Notes: a model not told the origin generated them from the letters alone. A stretch of 64,000 nucleotides of DNA from Paraperlucidibaca baekdonensis (GCF_003387535.1 NZ_QUNR01000001.1:62001-126000); one strand, 5' to 3'. Positions 36,832-47,424 are shown, numbered from the stretch's first letter. Translations and numbers: made by a program.

Positions 36832-37445
36832 GATTGACTCGGCTTCAAAAGATGACCCATTTTCGCGGTTTTAGTGAGCATATAGCCTTCGTTGTGCGGG
36901 TTAGCGCCAACAAACAACGGCACACGTTCGATGACATCAATACCGACCGCGCGCAGACCCTCGACTTTTTTCGGGTTATTGGTGAGTAGACGCACAGTCG
37001 CGACGCCCAAATGCCGCAGCATGTCTTCACACATGGCGTATTCACGCAAGTCGGCGCCGAAGCCCAAGCGTTCATTGGCCTCAACCGTGTCAGCGCCGGT
37101 GTCTTGCAAGGCATAGGCACGAATTTTATTGACCAGACCAATGCCACGACCTTCTTGACGCAAATACAAAATCACGCCGCGACCGACATGGCTAATCTGC
37201 TGCATAGCGGCTTGTAATTGCGGGCCACAATCGCAGCGCAAACTGCCAAAGCCATCGCCGGTTAAACACTCCGAATGCACACGCATGAGCACTGGCTCGC
37301 CGTCATTGAGTGTGCCAACGCTGAGCGCCACATGCTCTTTGCCGGTGGCGCTGTCTTGGAAGCCATGAATGACGAAATCGCCAAATTCTGTGGGCAGACG
37401 CGAGGATGCTACAAATTCAAAAGCCACCAGATGGGCTCCGGACAA
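36828..37445 (-). CDS. ribA: GTP cyclohydrolase II
   Basis: The protein has 205 residues. Zinc-binding cysteines are present in [20 protein letters not shown], with the catalytic RQEGRGIGL and [11 protein letters not shown] blocks. It opens GTP to the pyrimidine precursor of riboflavin. A separate functional copy is needed because the GCHII half of the RibBX protein at 40000-41103 lacks the zinc ligands. It is translated just before trpS. Confidence 0.96.
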   Translation of the reverse strand: MSGAHLVAFEFVASSRLPTEFGDFVIHGFQDSATGKEHVALSVGTLNDGEPVLMRVHSECLTGDGFGSLRCDCGPQLQAAMQQISHVGRGVILYLRQEGRGIGLVNKIRAYALQDTGADTVEANERLGFGADLREYAMCEDMLRHLGVATVRLLTNNPKKVEGLRAVGIDVIERVPLFVGANPHNEGYMLTKTAKMGHLLKPSQS

Positions 37446-37507
37446 CTAATTAGGGGGCAGAGTGTAGCAAAAGCGCGCGGCTCTGCGGCAGCGATTGCCT
37501 GCAACGA

Positions 37508-38035
37508 TTAGTGAACAATACCAAACCAGCCGGCTTCAGCTGCCGGCAAGTAAGGCAACAAAAAATACAGCACGATGGCGGCCATGATGCCGGCAATGAT
37601 GTCATCGAGCATGATGCCGAAACCGCCGTGGACCTGACGATCTACCCAGCTGATGGGCCACGGTTTCCATATATCGAAGAGTCGAAAAAGGCCAAAACTG
37701 AGCAGCACGGCAAGCACATGGTGAGTGTCCCAATGCAGCAACGGCACGACTGGAATCAGCGCGATCCATTGGCCAACAAACTCATCCCAAACAATGCCCG
37801 GGTGGTCATGCACGCCCATGAGCTTGGCGGCCTCGCCACAAATGGCGATGCCAGCGATGGCGGCAATGACAATCCACACCAAGTACACCGGCAACGGGAA
37901 GCTCGCAAACACGCCAAACCAGACCACCGCGATGGCCGATCCTACCGTGCCCGGCGCTTTTGGGCTGCGCCCAGAGCCAAAGCCGAAAGCGAGCAAATCG
38001 AGCGCACGAGGCAGGCGCGGCAAGGGGTCATTCAT
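37508..38035 (-). CDS. pgpA: Phosphatidylglycerophosphatase A
   Basis: The protein has 175 residues with the PgpA motif GSGRSPKAPGTVGS near the N-terminus, the acidic GIVWDEFVGQW and DIWKPWP segments, and three or four TM helices. It dephosphorylates phosphatidylglycerophosphate to phosphatidylglycerol at the inner membrane. It lies 8 bp after thiL at the end of the nusB-thiL-pgpA group. Confidence 0.95.
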   Translation of the reverse strand: MNDPLPRLPRALDLLAFGFGSGRSPKAPGTVGSAIAVVWFGVFASFPLPVYLVWIVIAAIAGIAICGEAAKLMGVHDHPGIVWDEFVGQWIALIPVVPLLHWDTHHVLAVLLSFGLFRLFDIWKPWPISWVDRQVHGGFGIMLDDIIAGIMAAIVLYFLLPYLPAAEAGWFGIVH

Positions 38036-38043
38036 AGTCGTGC

Positions 38044-39039
38044 TCAGAAATGCTGATAACCAGCGAGGCTGTCATGCTCCCAAGGCTTGCCGTGCGCGGT
38101 CAAGCGCAGGCCGGCAGTTGGGGTAATTTTACCGATGACCGTATAGCGCAGTTGCGGCAATAGCCTGGCGCGCGCTGGCGCCAGCGTAAACAGCAGCTCA
38201 TAGTCATCACCCGCGCTGAGCGCCCAGCGCCGCACTTGCAGGAGCGCCGCACTGCTCGTGGCCGCATAGGCCTGCAGCGGCTCAGACAGCGGCAGCTGCT
38301 CCACGGCCAGCTCAGCGCCGACATTCGAAGCCTTGAGTAAATGCCCAAGGTCTTGCAGCAGGCCATCGGAAATATCCAGGCCGGCACTGGCGATGCCGCG
38401 TAAATAGGCGCCCTCAAGCAGACGCGGCATGGGTCGGTGCAGGCGATCGAGCAAATACGCACGGTCATCGTCACTGATGCCCGCCATTTCGGCAGAGCTC
38501 ATCGCCAAGGCCAAGCCAGCCCCGGCATCACCAAGGCTGCCGGTCACGCAAATCAGGTCGCCGGCTTGCGCGCCACCGCGCTTGAGCGCCACGGACTCTT
38601 CAACACAGCCGATGGCCGTGATGGTCACCGATAGCGGCCCGCGCGTGGTGTCGCCGCCAATCAACGGCACATCGGCGATGTCCGCCAGGCCCCAGAAGCC
38701 GCGCGCAAACGCCGCGAGCCACGACTCATTGGCCTCGGGCATGGTCAGGTTGAGGGTTACGCCGAGCGGCCTCGCCGCCATCGCCGCGAGGTCAGATAAA
38801 TTCACCGCCAAGGCTTTCCAGCCAATATCCACCGCCGCCGCATCATGCGGGAAATGCCGACCCGCCACTAGCGTGTCGGTGGTGACAACTAGCCGCTCGC
38901 CCGGCGGCAGCTCGAGCAAGGCGGCATCATCGCCAATGCCGAGACAAACCTGCGAATGGCCAAGTTGCGGATGGCCGGGCCAGTCATCAGGCTTGCGGAC
39001 AAAATAACGCTGGATGAGCTCGAACTCGCCAAGGCTCAT
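38044..39039 (-). CDS. thiL: Thiamine-monophosphate kinase
   Basis: The protein has 331 residues. IGDDAALLELPPG at the N-terminus holds the Asp pair that binds Mg-ATP, with TDTLVAGRHFP, GGDTTRGP and SAGDDYELLFT as further ThiL motifs. It phosphorylates thiamine monophosphate to the active diphosphate, the cofactor of Dxs encoded nearby. It lies 27 bp after nusB. Confidence 0.96.
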   Translation of the reverse strand: MSLGEFELIQRYFVRKPDDWPGHPQLGHSQVCLGIGDDAALLELPPGERLVVTTDTLVAGRHFPHDAAAVDIGWKALAVNLSDLAAMAARPLGVTLNLTMPEANESWLAAFARGFWGLADIADVPLIGGDTTRGPLSVTITAIGCVEESVALKRGGAQAGDLICVTGSLGDAGAGLALAMSSAEMAGISDDDRAYLLDRLHRPMPRLLEGAYLRGIASAGLDISDGLLQDLGHLLKASNVGAELAVEQLPLSEPLQAYAATSSAALLQVRRWALSAGDDYELLFTLAPARARLLPQLRYTVIGKITPTAGLRLTAHGKPWEHDSLAGYQHF

Positions 39040-39066
39040 GGCGCCGAATGCTCCGCTGCTAGCGTA

Positions 39067-39507
39067 TTAGCTAAGCTCATGCGGGCGTAAAGTCCGAGCC
39101 AGCTGATCTAAAATACTGTTGATGTATTTGTGCGACTCGCTGGCACCAAAGGTTTTCGCGAGCTCGATGCCCTCGTTGATGACCACGCGCATAGGCACAT
39201 CGACGCGATGCTTGAGCTCAAAGGTGCCAATGCGCAACGTCGCCAACTCGACCGGATCGAGTGCGGCAAAATCACGATCCAGGTGCGGCGTAAACAGCGC
39301 ATCAAGAGCATCTGACTCGGGCGGCACACCATGCAATAGGTCATGGAAGTAATCCAAATCGACCTTGTGCATGGCGTTTTCGACGCGATAGCGCGCCTCA
39401 ATTTCCCACGGCGGATTGCCGGAGAGTTGCCATTCGTAGAGACCTTGCAATGCAAAGCGCCGGGCCTTTCGGCGTGCGGCAGGGTTAAGACCGTTGCTGG
39501 CGTTCAC
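39067..39507 (-). CDS. nusB: Transcription antitermination protein NusB
   Basis: The 146-residue all-helical protein begins with the Arg-rich segment [16 protein letters not shown] and ends with [13 protein letters not shown]. It binds boxA RNA with S10 (NusE) in rRNA antitermination. It starts 3 bp after the ribH stop, which matches the conserved ribH-nusB pair. Confidence 0.96.
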   Translation of the reverse strand: MNASNGLNPAARRKARRFALQGLYEWQLSGNPPWEIEARYRVENAMHKVDLDYFHDLLHGVPPESDALDALFTPHLDRDFAALDPVELATLRIGTFELKHRVDVPMRVVINEGIELAKTFGASESHKYINSILDQLARTLRPHELS

Positions 39508-39510
39508 GAG

Positions 39511-39984
39511 TTAGCCTACCGCCTTCAGCAGCGAAATCATCTCGATGGCGACCATGGCGGCATCCGCGCCTTTATTGCCAGCCTTCGTGCCTGAGCGCTC
39601 AATGGCCTGCTCAATCGAATCGACGGTGAGCACACCAAAGCTCACTGGCATATCCGACTCCAGCGACACCACGCCCAAGCCTTTGGCGCATTCGCCCGCG
39701 ACAAAGTCGAAGTGCGGTGTGCCGCCGCGAATCACCGCACCAAGGGCAATGATGGCGTCGTAGTTGCCGGTGGCCACGAGCTTTTTCGCCACCAAGGGCA
39801 GCTCCCAGGCACCGGGCGCGCGCACGATGGTGATGTTGTCGTCGGTCACGCCATGGCGCTTCAGGGCATCGAGCGCACCGCTGAGCAGCGACTCCACAAC
39901 AAAGCTATTGAAGCGGCCCACAGCGATCGCGTAACGGGCATTGGCATTTTGAAAGTTACCTTCCAAGGTCTTGATATGGCTCAT
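39511..39984 (-). CDS. ribH: 6,7-dimethyl-8-ribityllumazine synthase
   Basis: The protein has 157 residues. Conserved segments are [38 protein letters not shown] and [15 protein letters not shown]. It condenses the pyrimidine intermediate with dihydroxybutanone phosphate; the capsid-forming family is of this length. Its partners ribBX and ribE lie directly upstream. Confidence 0.97.
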   Translation of the reverse strand: MSHIKTLEGNFQNANARYAIAVGRFNSFVVESLLSGALDALKRHGVTDDNITIVRAPGAWELPLVAKKLVATGNYDAIIALGAVIRGGTPHFDFVAGECAKGLGVVSLESDMPVSFGVLTVDSIEQAIERSGTKAGNKGADAAMVAIEMISLLKAVG

Positions 39985-39999
39985 GGTTTATCCTCAGTG

Positions 40000-41103
40000 T
40001 TAATCAGTAGTAATGTATTCGACGATCTCAAGACCAAAGCCTGAAAGCGCATTAAATTTCATCGGCGAGCTCAGCAGACGCATTTTGCCCACGCCTAAGT
40101 CACGCAAAATCTGCGAGCCAACACCGATGGTGCGATACATGCCCGAGGTCTCTGCCGTGCGCGGTCTCGCGGCAAAAAAGCCTTCAATATGATCGACCAT
40201 ATCGGCGGCGCGATAGTCTTGGCTGAGTAGCACCAGCACGCCATTGCCGCTGTCACTGATGGCTTTCAAGCTGCGCTGAATATTCCAGCCAAAGCGGCCG
40301 TTAAATTGCGCATGCAACAAGTCGCGCAGCGGATTCACGGCATGCACACGCACGGTCGGCACGGTGGCCGCATCGAGCTCGCCCTTCACCAACGCGATGT
40401 GCACGCCGGGATTGTTGCTCTCACGGTAGACGTGCAACTGAAAGTCACCGTATTCGGTGGGCAAAGTGCGCGTGGACTCGCAGGCCACGGTTTGCTCATT
40501 GACCATGCGGTAATGAATGAGGTCGGCAATGGTGCCGATTTTTAAGCCGTGCTGCTCGGCGAATTTCTCCAGATCGGGGCGGCGCGCCATGGTGCCGTCA
40601 TCGTTCATTACCTCGCAAATCACGCCGCTGGGGTCGAGACCGGCCAAGCGCGCAAAGTCACACGCCGCCTCGGTGTGTCCGGCGCGATGCAGCACGCCAC
40701 CGGCCTCGGCCATGAGCGGGAAAATATGCCCCGGCTGGACGATATCGGCCGCCTTGGCATCGCGTGCGGCGGCGACTTGCACAGTGCGTGCCCGGTCGGC
40801 CGCAGAAATGCCGGTGGTGACACCGGTCGCGGCTTCAATCGACACCGTGAATTTCGTGCCATAACCGGAGCCATTGGCCTGCACCATAAGGCCAAGATCA
40901 AGTTGCTGGCAACGCTCGCGGGTCATCGGCATGCAAATTAAGCCACGCGCATGGCGCGCCATAAAGTTGATGTGTTCGGCTTGGCAATGCTGCGCCGCCA
41001 TAACGATATCGCCTTCGTTTTCGCGATCTTCGTCGTCCATCAACACCACCATTTTGCCTTGGCGAATGTCGTCGATGAGCGCTTCTACGGAATCAAGTTT
41101 CAT
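40000..41103 (-). CDS. ribB: 3,4-dihydroxy-2-butanone 4-phosphate synthase with degenerate GTP cyclohydrolase II domain (RibBX type)
   Basis: The protein has 367 residues from ATG 41103; an in-frame start at 41133 adds ten residues. The N-terminal DHBP synthase domain (1-200) is intact: [25 protein letters not shown], and the segment [11 protein letters not shown]. The C-terminal half keeps the GCHII fold outline ([15 protein letters not shown]) but has none of the three zinc cysteines; where RibA has [14 protein letters not shown] this has [19 protein letters not shown] cyclohydrolase activity is therefore unlikely, and ribA at 36828-37445 must supply it. Confidence 0.95.
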   Translation of the reverse strand: MKLDSVEALIDDIRQGKMVVLMDDEDRENEGDIVMAAQHCQAEHINFMARHARGLICMPMTRERCQQLDLGLMVQANGSGYGTKFTVSIEAATGVTTGISAADRARTVQVAAARDAKAADIVQPGHIFPLMAEAGGVLHRAGHTEAACDFARLAGLDPSGVICEVMNDDGTMARRPDLEKFAEQHGLKIGTIADLIHYRMVNEQTVACESTRTLPTEYGDFQLHVYRESNNPGVHIALVKGELDAATVPTVRVHAVNPLRDLLHAQFNGRFGWNIQRSLKAISDSGNGVLVLLSQDYRAADMVDHIEGFFAARPRTAETSGMYRTIGVGSQILRDLGVGKMRLLSSPMKFNALSGFGLEIVEYITTD

Positions 41104-41145
41104 GCCTATCCTATTGCGTTGATGGCCAACCAAAGGCCGATAAAA

Positions 41146-41469
41146 TTAGCGTGCCGACTCGCGGACACAGGCTTGTCGAATGCTTCGCACATTATCGCCG
41201 AGTGCGCTTTTCGGCAGGCGCTGATCGGGTGCTTCCCACACGCGCGCATCGAGCGCTAACACATCAGTAATGCCAAAGCGTGTGTCGCCACCATAGGCAA
41301 ACGCCTCAAAGACGCAACGGCACAAGGCCTCACGCTGACCGGCTGCCACCGTGGCATCGGTCATGCAGGCTTGCTTAAACTGCTGCTCACGCGCAGCAGC
41401 AAAATCCACGGCCAACGCCGAGCTGCTGCTCACTGCGCAAAGCGCTAGCAGCCACGCGCGGCCTGTCAT
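41146..41469 (-). CDS. Small secreted protein of unknown function inside the rib cluster
   Basis: The protein has 107 residues from ATG 41469, one base after the ribE stop. The first 20 residues form a signal peptide ending in ALA, and the mature part carries four cysteines (ACM, LCRC, ACV) that could form two disulfides, so the product is probably periplasmic. No family is recognised. The position between ribE and ribB suggests cotranscription, but a role in flavin metabolism is not implied by the sequence. Confidence 0.65.
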   Translation of the reverse strand: MTGRAWLLALCAVSSSSALAVDFAAAREQQFKQACMTDATVAAGQREALCRCVFEAFAYGGDTRFGITDVLALDARVWEAPDQRLPKSALGDNVRSIRQACVRESAR

Positions 41470-41470
41470 G

Positions 41471-42136
41471 TTAGTGTGCGCCATAACCATTCTCCGCCAA
41501 CATGGCCAGCGTAATACCGCCGCTGGCGCTGGTGTGCGCGGCCTTATCGCCCATCATCAGGCGTTCAAGATAGCGCGCCAAGACATCGACTTCGAGATTG
41601 AGTTTAACGCCGGGCGCCCAATCACCGACATTGGTTTCTTGCACAGTATGCGGCACGATATTTAAATCAAACACGGCGCCGTCGATGGCATTGATGGTCA
41701 AACTCACTCCATCCGTGGTGATTGAGCCTTTTTCGGCCATGTATTTGGCGAGATTATCCGGCGCTTTCACGCGGTAGCGGATCGAGCGTGCACTGGGCGT
41801 CACCGAGACAATTTCACCGACACCATCGACATGGCCGCTCACCAAATGGCCACCCAAGCGTGTGGTGGGCAGCAGGGCTTTTTCTAAATTCACGCGTTGG
41901 CCCACGGTGAAATGGGCCAAGGTCGAGCGCGCCACGGTCTCCAAGGAGACATCGGCGCTGTACCAGTCGCTGCCCTGCGCGATGACTGTTAAGCAGACGC
42001 CATTGGTGGCAATCGAATCACCCAGTTTGACATCGGCCAAGTCAAGCTTGCCGGTGGCAATGGTCAAGCGCAGATCACCGCCGCGCGGCTCCATGCGCCG
42101 CACCTGCCCAACCGCTTCAATAATCCCGGTAAACAT
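41471..42136 (-). CDS. ribE: Riboflavin synthase alpha chain
   Basis: The protein has 221 residues made of two lumazine-binding barrels, the first starting MFTGIIEAVGQV and the second near residue 98 (LVSGHVDGVGEI). SIATNGVCLTV and GSITTDGVSLTI are the repeated dimethyl-lumazine binding motifs. It dismutates two lumazines to riboflavin. It lies 4 bp after ribD. Confidence 0.97.
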   Translation of the reverse strand: MFTGIIEAVGQVRRMEPRGGDLRLTIATGKLDLADVKLGDSIATNGVCLTVIAQGSDWYSADVSLETVARSTLAHFTVGQRVNLEKALLPTTRLGGHLVSGHVDGVGEIVSVTPSARSIRYRVKAPDNLAKYMAEKGSITTDGVSLTINAIDGAVFDLNIVPHTVQETNVGDWAPGVKLNLEVDVLARYLERLMMGDKAAHTSASGGITLAMLAENGYGAH

Positions 42137-42140
42137 AGCC

Positions 42141-43325
42141 CTACTCCTCGCTGCTCAGCACGCACTGGTACATCGTGCGGGTATCGTCGCCTAGTTGACG
42201 GCGATCTTTCACGATTAATCGGCACTGTTCAATCATACGCTGCATTGGCCACGTCACCGCTGCACGCGCGCTGCTACCGAGCAGTGTTGGCGCTTGGTAG
42301 ACAATCAGCTCATCCACCACGCCAGCACGCAAGAATGCGCCGGTTAAGGTGGCGCCGGCTTCGAGCATCAGCGTGTGATGGCCCGCCTCGGTCAGTGCCG
42401 CTAGCGCGGCCTGAATGGCCACACCTGAACTGGCCGACCTATCGCTTGCTGCCTCGGCCACACAGTGCATCATCACGCCCGCTTGCGCCAAGGCCTGCAC
42501 ACGCTCAGCCGGCGCTTGCGCCGTGTGCAGCAGGCGCACAGAGCCATTTGCAGCAATGAGCTTCGCTGTTAATGGCAGGCGCGCGCGACTATCGAGCAGC
42601 ACGCGCTCGGGTTGGCGCACGCCGCGCTCGGGATGCGGCATCAAGACGCTAGCATCGGGCCAGAGTTCGGGGCGAATATTCAGACTGGAGTCATCGGCTA
42701 AGACCGTGCCGCTGCCGGTGATGATGGCGCTGCTGCGCGCCCGCCAGCGCTGCACATCGGCGCGCGCAGGAGCAGCGGTAATCCATTGCGACTCGCCAGA
42801 CGTCATGGCGCTGCGGCCATCGGCACTGAGGGCAATTTTTGCGCGCAACCAGGGGCGACCACCGGCCATTACGCGATGAAACCCGGGGTTTTGCGCCTGC
42901 GCTTGGGCGCTGAGCAGGCCATGACGCACGCGTATGCCGGCAGCGCGTAAAAGCGCAAAACCGCGGCCGGCAACTTGCGGATTAGCATCGGGCATGGCGA
43001 CCACGACCTCAGCGATGCCGGCGGCGATGAGCGCCTCGGCGCAGGGCGGCGTGCGACCATGATGTGCGCAGGGCTCAAGCGTTACATACGCCGTTGCGCC
43101 ACGCGCGGACTCACCGGCCTCACGCAGGGCATAGACTTCGGCATGTGGCTCACCGGCGCGTAAATGCGCGCCACGACCGGCCACCACGCCATCGCGCACG
43201 ATGACACAGCCGACTTGCGGATTGGGATGTACGGAATACTGCCCCTGCGCGGCGAGGCGCAAGGCATCCGCCATGAAGGCGAAGTCGGCAGTGCTAAAGT
43301 CAGTGCTCGCCGCGAAGTCGCTCAC
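42141..43325 (-). CDS. ribD: Bifunctional riboflavin biosynthesis deaminase/reductase
   Basis: The protein has 394 residues. It starts at GTG 43325 and overlaps the nrdR stop (GTGA). The N-terminal deaminase has the zinc motif HAEVYAL and [15 protein letters not shown]; the C-terminal HTP reductase domain contains [12 protein letters not shown] and [14 protein letters not shown]. It catalyses the second and third steps of riboflavin synthesis. The reductase half is a little longer than usual for bacteria but complete. Confidence 0.95.
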   Translation of the reverse strand: MSDFAASTDFSTADFAFMADALRLAAQGQYSVHPNPQVGCVIVRDGVVAGRGAHLRAGEPHAEVYALREAGESARGATAYVTLEPCAHHGRTPPCAEALIAAGIAEVVVAMPDANPQVAGRGFALLRAAGIRVRHGLLSAQAQAQNPGFHRVMAGGRPWLRAKIALSADGRSAMTSGESQWITAAPARADVQRWRARSSAIITGSGTVLADDSSLNIRPELWPDASVLMPHPERGVRQPERVLLDSRARLPLTAKLIAANGSVRLLHTAQAPAERVQALAQAGVMMHCVAEAASDRSASSGVAIQAALAALTEAGHHTLMLEAGATLTGAFLRAGVVDELIVYQAPTLLGSSARAAVTWPMQRMIEQCRLIVKDRRQLGDDTRTMYQCVLSSEE

Positions 43326-43786
43326 TCGTCGCTCTCGCGTGGGCGCAGGCTGTCGATCTCGGCACGAAAGGCGTCGACATCTTGAAAGTCGCGATACACC
43401 GAGGCAAACCGCACATAGGCCACCGAGTCGAGCTGCTTGAGCTCGGTCATCACCAGCTCACCGACGTGCCGCGTCTTCACCTCGCGCTCACCGGTAGCGC
43501 GCAGCTTATGCATGATGTGATGCAGCGCGGCATCGATGCGATCTAAGCTCACCGGACGCTTTTGCAGTGCGTGCAGCATGCCCTCGCGGAGCTTTTCGAG
43601 ATCGAAGGGCTGGCGCGTGCCATCGGATTTGATGACCCGCGGAATGACTAATTCGGCCGTTTCAAACGTAGTGAAGCGCTCGCCGCAGGAGATGCACTCG
43701 CGGCGGCGGCGGATTTGATCACCCTCGGTGACCAACCGCGAGTCGATAACCTTGGTGTCTTCGGTCTTACAAAACGGACAATGCAT
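43322..43786 (-). CDS. nrdR: Transcriptional repressor NrdR
   Basis: The protein has 154 residues. An N-terminal zinc ribbon [13 protein letters not shown] with CISCGERF is followed by an ATP-cone domain ([19 protein letters not shown]). It represses ribonucleotide reductase genes in response to ATP/dATP. Its place between glyA and ribD is conserved in gammaproteobacteria. Confidence 0.97.
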   Translation of the reverse strand: MHCPFCKTEDTKVIDSRLVTEGDQIRRRRECISCGERFTTFETAELVIPRVIKSDGTRQPFDLEKLREGMLHALQKRPVSLDRIDAALHHIMHKLRATGEREVKTRHVGELVMTELKQLDSVAYVRFASVYRDFQDVDAFRAEIDSLRPRESDE

Positions 43787-43840
43787 AACTAAAGAACCAC
43801 CCTGTGTTTCGTCAACAACAGCGTTTTGGTGCGCGGCGTA

Positions 43841-45112
43841 TTAGGCGCCGTAGACCGGATATTGCGCGCAAATGGCTTTCACGGCGGCAGCCACTTTGGC
43901 CTCCACCGCGGCATCGCCTTCGGGGTTGCGCTGCAAGCCTTCAACCACATCGGCAATCCATCCGGCTAATGTGGCGCAGTCGGCCTCACTAAAGCCGCGC
44001 GTGGTTACCGCTGGCGTGCCAATACGAATGCCCGAGGTCACAAAGGGTGAGCGCGGATCGTTGGGGACGGCATTTTTATTGACGGTAATGCCCACACGAC
44101 CGAGCGCGGCATCGGCGTCTTTACCGGTGATGTCTTGCTTGATCAGCGAGAGCAGAAATAAATGGTTTTCGGTACCGCCCGAGACCACATCGAATCCGCG
44201 CTCAATAAACACGCGCGCCATGGTCTGGGCGTTTTTCACCACGGCTTGCTGATAGGCCTTGAACTCCGGCGCCATCGCCTCTTTAAAGCAAATCGCTTTC
44301 GCCGCGATAGCATGCATCAAGGGGCCGCCTTGGTTGCCGGGGAATACCGCGGAATTGAGTTTTTTCTCAATGTCGGCGTTGGCGCGCGCCAAGATCAAGC
44401 CCGAACGCGGGCCGCGCAAGGTTTTGTGCGTGGTGGTGGTGACCACATCGGCAAATGGCACGGGGTTGGGGTATACGCCCGCCGCCACCAAGCCCGCCAC
44501 GTGCGCCATATCAACGAACAAATAGGCACCGACTTTATCGGCGATTTCGCGGAAACGCGGGAAATCCAAGACCTGCGAATACGCCGAGAAACCAGCAATA
44601 ATCATGCGTGGTTTATGCTCAAGCGCCAGACGCTCCACGTCGTCATAATCGATCAAGCCGGTATCGGTGTCGATGCCATACTGTACGGCGTTGTAATTTT
44701 TGCCGGAGAAATTCACTTTCGCGCCATGCGTCAAGTGACCGCCATGCGCCAAGGACATGCCAAGGACAGTATCGCCGGCATTCAGCAACGCCAAGAACAC
44801 CGCGCTATTGGCTTGCGAACCCGCGTGTGGCTGGACATTGGCGTAGTCGGCGCCGAACAAGGCTTTCGCGCGATCGATGGCTAATTGCTCAATGACATCG
44901 ACGTATTCGCAGCCGCCGTAATAGCGTTTGCCAGGATAACCTTCCGCGTATTTGTTGGTGAGCTTGGAGCCCTGCGCTTCCATGACCGCCGGTGAGCAAT
45001 AGTTTTCCGAGGCGATCAATTCGATGTGCGCTTCTTGGCGCGCATCTTCTTGTGCCATGGCGGCGGCTAATTCGGGGTCAAAACGCGAAATGGTTTGGTC
45101 ATTGCTGAACAT
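43841..45112 (-). CDS. glyA: Serine hydroxymethyltransferase
   Basis: The protein has 423 residues. The PLP lysine lies in [13 protein letters not shown]; other hallmarks are [31 protein letters not shown] and [12 protein letters not shown]. It interconverts serine and glycine and loads tetrahydrofolate with one-carbon units. It is the first gene of the cluster running to pgpA. A TATAAT -10 lies at 45156-45161 on the same strand. Confidence 0.98.
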   Translation of the reverse strand: MFSNDQTISRFDPELAAAMAQEDARQEAHIELIASENYCSPAVMEAQGSKLTNKYAEGYPGKRYYGGCEYVDVIEQLAIDRAKALFGADYANVQPHAGSQANSAVFLALLNAGDTVLGMSLAHGGHLTHGAKVNFSGKNYNAVQYGIDTDTGLIDYDDVERLALEHKPRMIIAGFSAYSQVLDFPRFREIADKVGAYLFVDMAHVAGLVAAGVYPNPVPFADVVTTTTHKTLRGPRSGLILARANADIEKKLNSAVFPGNQGGPLMHAIAAKAICFKEAMAPEFKAYQQAVVKNAQTMARVFIERGFDVVSGGTENHLFLLSLIKQDITGKDADAALGRVGITVNKNAVPNDPRSPFVTSGIRIGTPAVTTRGFSEADCATLAGWIADVVEGLQRNPEGDAAVEAKVAAAVKAICAQYPVYGA

Positions 45113-45155
45113 GCGGGGCTCCGTGGCGGCTCAGGGTGCTCATAAGTGATGACGG

Positions 45156-45161
45156 ATTATA
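45156..45161 (-). promoter_or_regulatory. TATAAT -10 element upstream of glyA
   Basis: A perfect TATAAT on the minus strand lies 44 bp before the glyA ATG. No convincing -35 is found 17 bp further upstream, so the promoter may depend on an activator. Confidence 0.4.
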
Positions 45162-45277
45162 CGGTAATTCAGACGGAATAGCAGTGGCACTCAACGAGCC
45201 TTCGACACTCGCCAGTCTTGCTGCGTAACAGTCTTCGGTGTAATGATCACGCATCGTCAACATGAGCTAAATATTCC

Positions 45278-46198
45278 GTGAAAACTTACCGCATTCGCAC
45301 GACTGACGGCATCAACCTACACGCCATGAGCTTAGGTTCTGCCGACGCACCAGCGCTGGTCTTGGTGCATGGTTACCCAGACAATCATCGCGTCTGGATA
45401 CCGGTGGCTGAGCGCCTTGCCGAGCATTTTCAGGTGATTTTATACGATGTGCGTGGCGCAGGAGATTCTGATTGCGGCCGCAATGTCGCCGCCTACCGCC
45501 TGACACAATTAGCGCGTGACCTTGAAGCAGTAGTCGATGCCATCATTCCCGGCCAACAGTTTCACTTAGCCGCGCACGACTGGGGCTCAATTCAAAGTTG
45601 GCAATCGGTCACCGGCGAGGCCTTAAAAGACTTTATTTTGAGCTTCTCGAGCATTTCCGGCCCGAGCCTCGATCACGCGGGGCATTGGATGCGAAAGCGC
45701 TTGGGCAGCGGCGAGGCAGCCAGCATCAAGGAGGGCCTGAAACAACTGTCGAGCTCGTGGTACATCATGCTGTTTCAGCTGCCGGTATTAGCACCGAGCG
45801 CGTGGAAGCTCGGCGTCGGGCGTTGGTGGCCGCGCTATTTATCGCGCTATGAACGCGTGCAGGAGGCCCAACCCAATCCCTGCCAAATCGCCGATGGCGC
45901 CGAGGGCGTCAAGCTTTATCGCGCCAACTTCATGAATAAGCTCGCCGGCCCCGCCGAGGCTTACGCCAATTGCCCAGTGCAAATCATCGTTCCCGCGCGC
46001 GACAAATTCGTCAATGTCGCGCTCTTTGATGACCTGAAGGCTTGGGTGCCCGAGCTTTATCGCCGCGACATCGACGGCGGCCACTGGGTACTGCTGAGCC
46101 AGCCCGACCTCGTCGCGCAATGGCTCCGCGAGTTCACCCAAGGCATCAGCAAAACACGGCGACCATTGGCGCTACAAGCCCTCGCGGTCGAAGGCTAG
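45278..46198 (+). CDS. Alpha/beta hydrolase, epoxide-hydrolase/dehalogenase type
   Basis: The protein has 306 residues starting at GTG 45278. HGYPDNHRVW supplies the oxyanion hole, and the nucleophile is the Asp of AAHDWGSIQSW, as in epoxide hydrolases and haloalkane dehalogenases rather than serine esterases. A late GGHWVLL segment gives the catalytic His. I recall close relatives as the N-terminal half of longer hydrolase-SDR fusions; here the domain stands alone. It lies between glyA (divergent) and nhaA (convergent, 4-bp overlap of ends). Substrate unknown. Confidence 0.85.
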   Translation: MKTYRIRTTDGINLHAMSLGSADAPALVLVHGYPDNHRVWIPVAERLAEHFQVILYDVRGAGDSDCGRNVAAYRLTQLARDLEAVVDAIIPGQQFHLAAHDWGSIQSWQSVTGEALKDFILSFSSISGPSLDHAGHWMRKRLGSGEAASIKEGLKQLSSSWYIMLFQLPVLAPSAWKLGVGRWWPRYLSRYERVQEAQPNPCQIADGAEGVKLYRANFMNKLAGPAEAYANCPVQIIVPARDKFVNVALFDDLKAWVPELYRRDIDGGHWVLLSQPDLVAQWLREFTQGISKTRRPLALQALAVEG

Positions 46199-47382
46199 TG
46201 CTCAACCGCGCGATGCGAACTGCTTTCGCGCGTTAGCAGCCAGTAGCCGAAGCCTGCCGAAGCAAACGAGGCAATTAACACGGCCAAGCGATCGACCAAG
46301 GCCACACTTTGGCCCGAATGCTCAAACGCCAGCGAGCTAATAAATAGACTCATGGTGAAGCCGATGCCGCACAGCACGGCGGCACCATGGAGCTGACGCC
46401 AGTTGGTGTCCTTGGGTAGCTGCGCCCAGCCCATGCGCACGCAAAACCACGAAAAGCCGACAATGCCAATTTGCTTGCCAACAAACAGACCCAGCGCGAT
46501 GCCTTGGAATACCGAATTGCTCAGCACATCGAGCCCTAAACCGGCCAGCCCAACACCGGCATTGGCAAAGGCGAAAATCGGCACAATGGCATAAGCCACC
46601 CACGGATGCAGCGTGTGCTCCAAACGCTCACAGGGCGACTGACCATTGGCATCACGCACTACCGGAATCGCCAAGGCAATCACCACACCAGCCAAAGTCG
46701 CGTGCACGCCGGACTTCAACACGCTCACCCATAAAATCAAACCAACCACGGTATAGGGCGAAATGCGGCGCACACCGGCACGATTCATCCAAAATAAAAT
46801 TGCTGTAGCCACACCGGCCACCACCAGCGACAGCAGCGATAATTTGCTGGTGTAAAACAGCGCAATAATCACCACGGCACCGAGGTCATCCATGACCGCC
46901 AAGGCCATGACAAACGCTTTCAGCGCTGGCGGCACGCGCGAGCCAAGCAGCGCGATAATGCCTAGCGCAAAGGCGATATCGGTGGCCGAGGGAATGGCCC
47001 AACCCGCCAGCAGCACGGGGTCATGATAGTTCAGCGCCACATAAATTAGCGCTGGCACAGCCATGCCACCCACGGCGGCGGCGCCCGGCAAAGCCATTTG
47101 CTTAAAGCTGCTTAAATGGCCATGCACGGTCTCGCGTTTGATCTCCAAGCCCACGATCAGAAAAAACACTGCCATCAAGCCATCGTTAATCCACAGCAGC
47201 ATGGGTTTATCGATATCGAGCGCGCCAACGCGCACCTGCACCGGCACCGATAATAGCCATTCGTAAAAGGCGCGACCCGGGGAGTTAGCGAGTGCTAGCG
47301 CAGCCAACGTGGCGAGCATCAGCAAGATGCCGGCTTGTACATCGGGCGCCCAGCGCTGCCATGGCCATTGAGTCGTGCTCAC
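46195..47382 (-). CDS. nhaA: Na+/H+ antiporter NhaA
   Basis: The protein has 395 residues from GTG 47382, chosen because AGGAG lies 6 nt upstream; the frame stays open to 47466 without such a site. The ion-binding aspartates are in PSATDIAFALG and VMDDLGAVV, and the pH-sensing C-terminal Lys region is present. About twelve TM helices are visible. It exports sodium in exchange for protons, in line with a saline habitat. Confidence 0.96.
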   Translation of the reverse strand: MSTTQWPWQRWAPDVQAGILLMLATLAALALANSPGRAFYEWLLSVPVQVRVGALDIDKPMLLWINDGLMAVFFLIVGLEIKRETVHGHLSSFKQMALPGAAAVGGMAVPALIYVALNYHDPVLLAGWAIPSATDIAFALGIIALLGSRVPPALKAFVMALAVMDDLGAVVIIALFYTSKLSLLSLVVAGVATAILFWMNRAGVRRISPYTVVGLILWVSVLKSGVHATLAGVVIALAIPVVRDANGQSPCERLEHTLHPWVAYAIVPIFAFANAGVGLAGLGLDVLSNSVFQGIALGLFVGKQIGIVGFSWFCVRMGWAQLPKDTNWRQLHGAAVLCGIGFTMSLFISSLAFEHSGQSVALVDRLAVLIASFASAGFGYWLLTRESSSHRAVEH

Positions 47383-47424
47383 ATGTATCTCCTTTGCGGC
47401 AAATGCCCGCAGTGATGTCGCTGT

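Noticed and set aside
41104-41145. FMN riboswitch before ribB
   Set aside because: The gap between the upstream small gene and ribB is only about 42 bp and none of the RFN-element core segments are visible.
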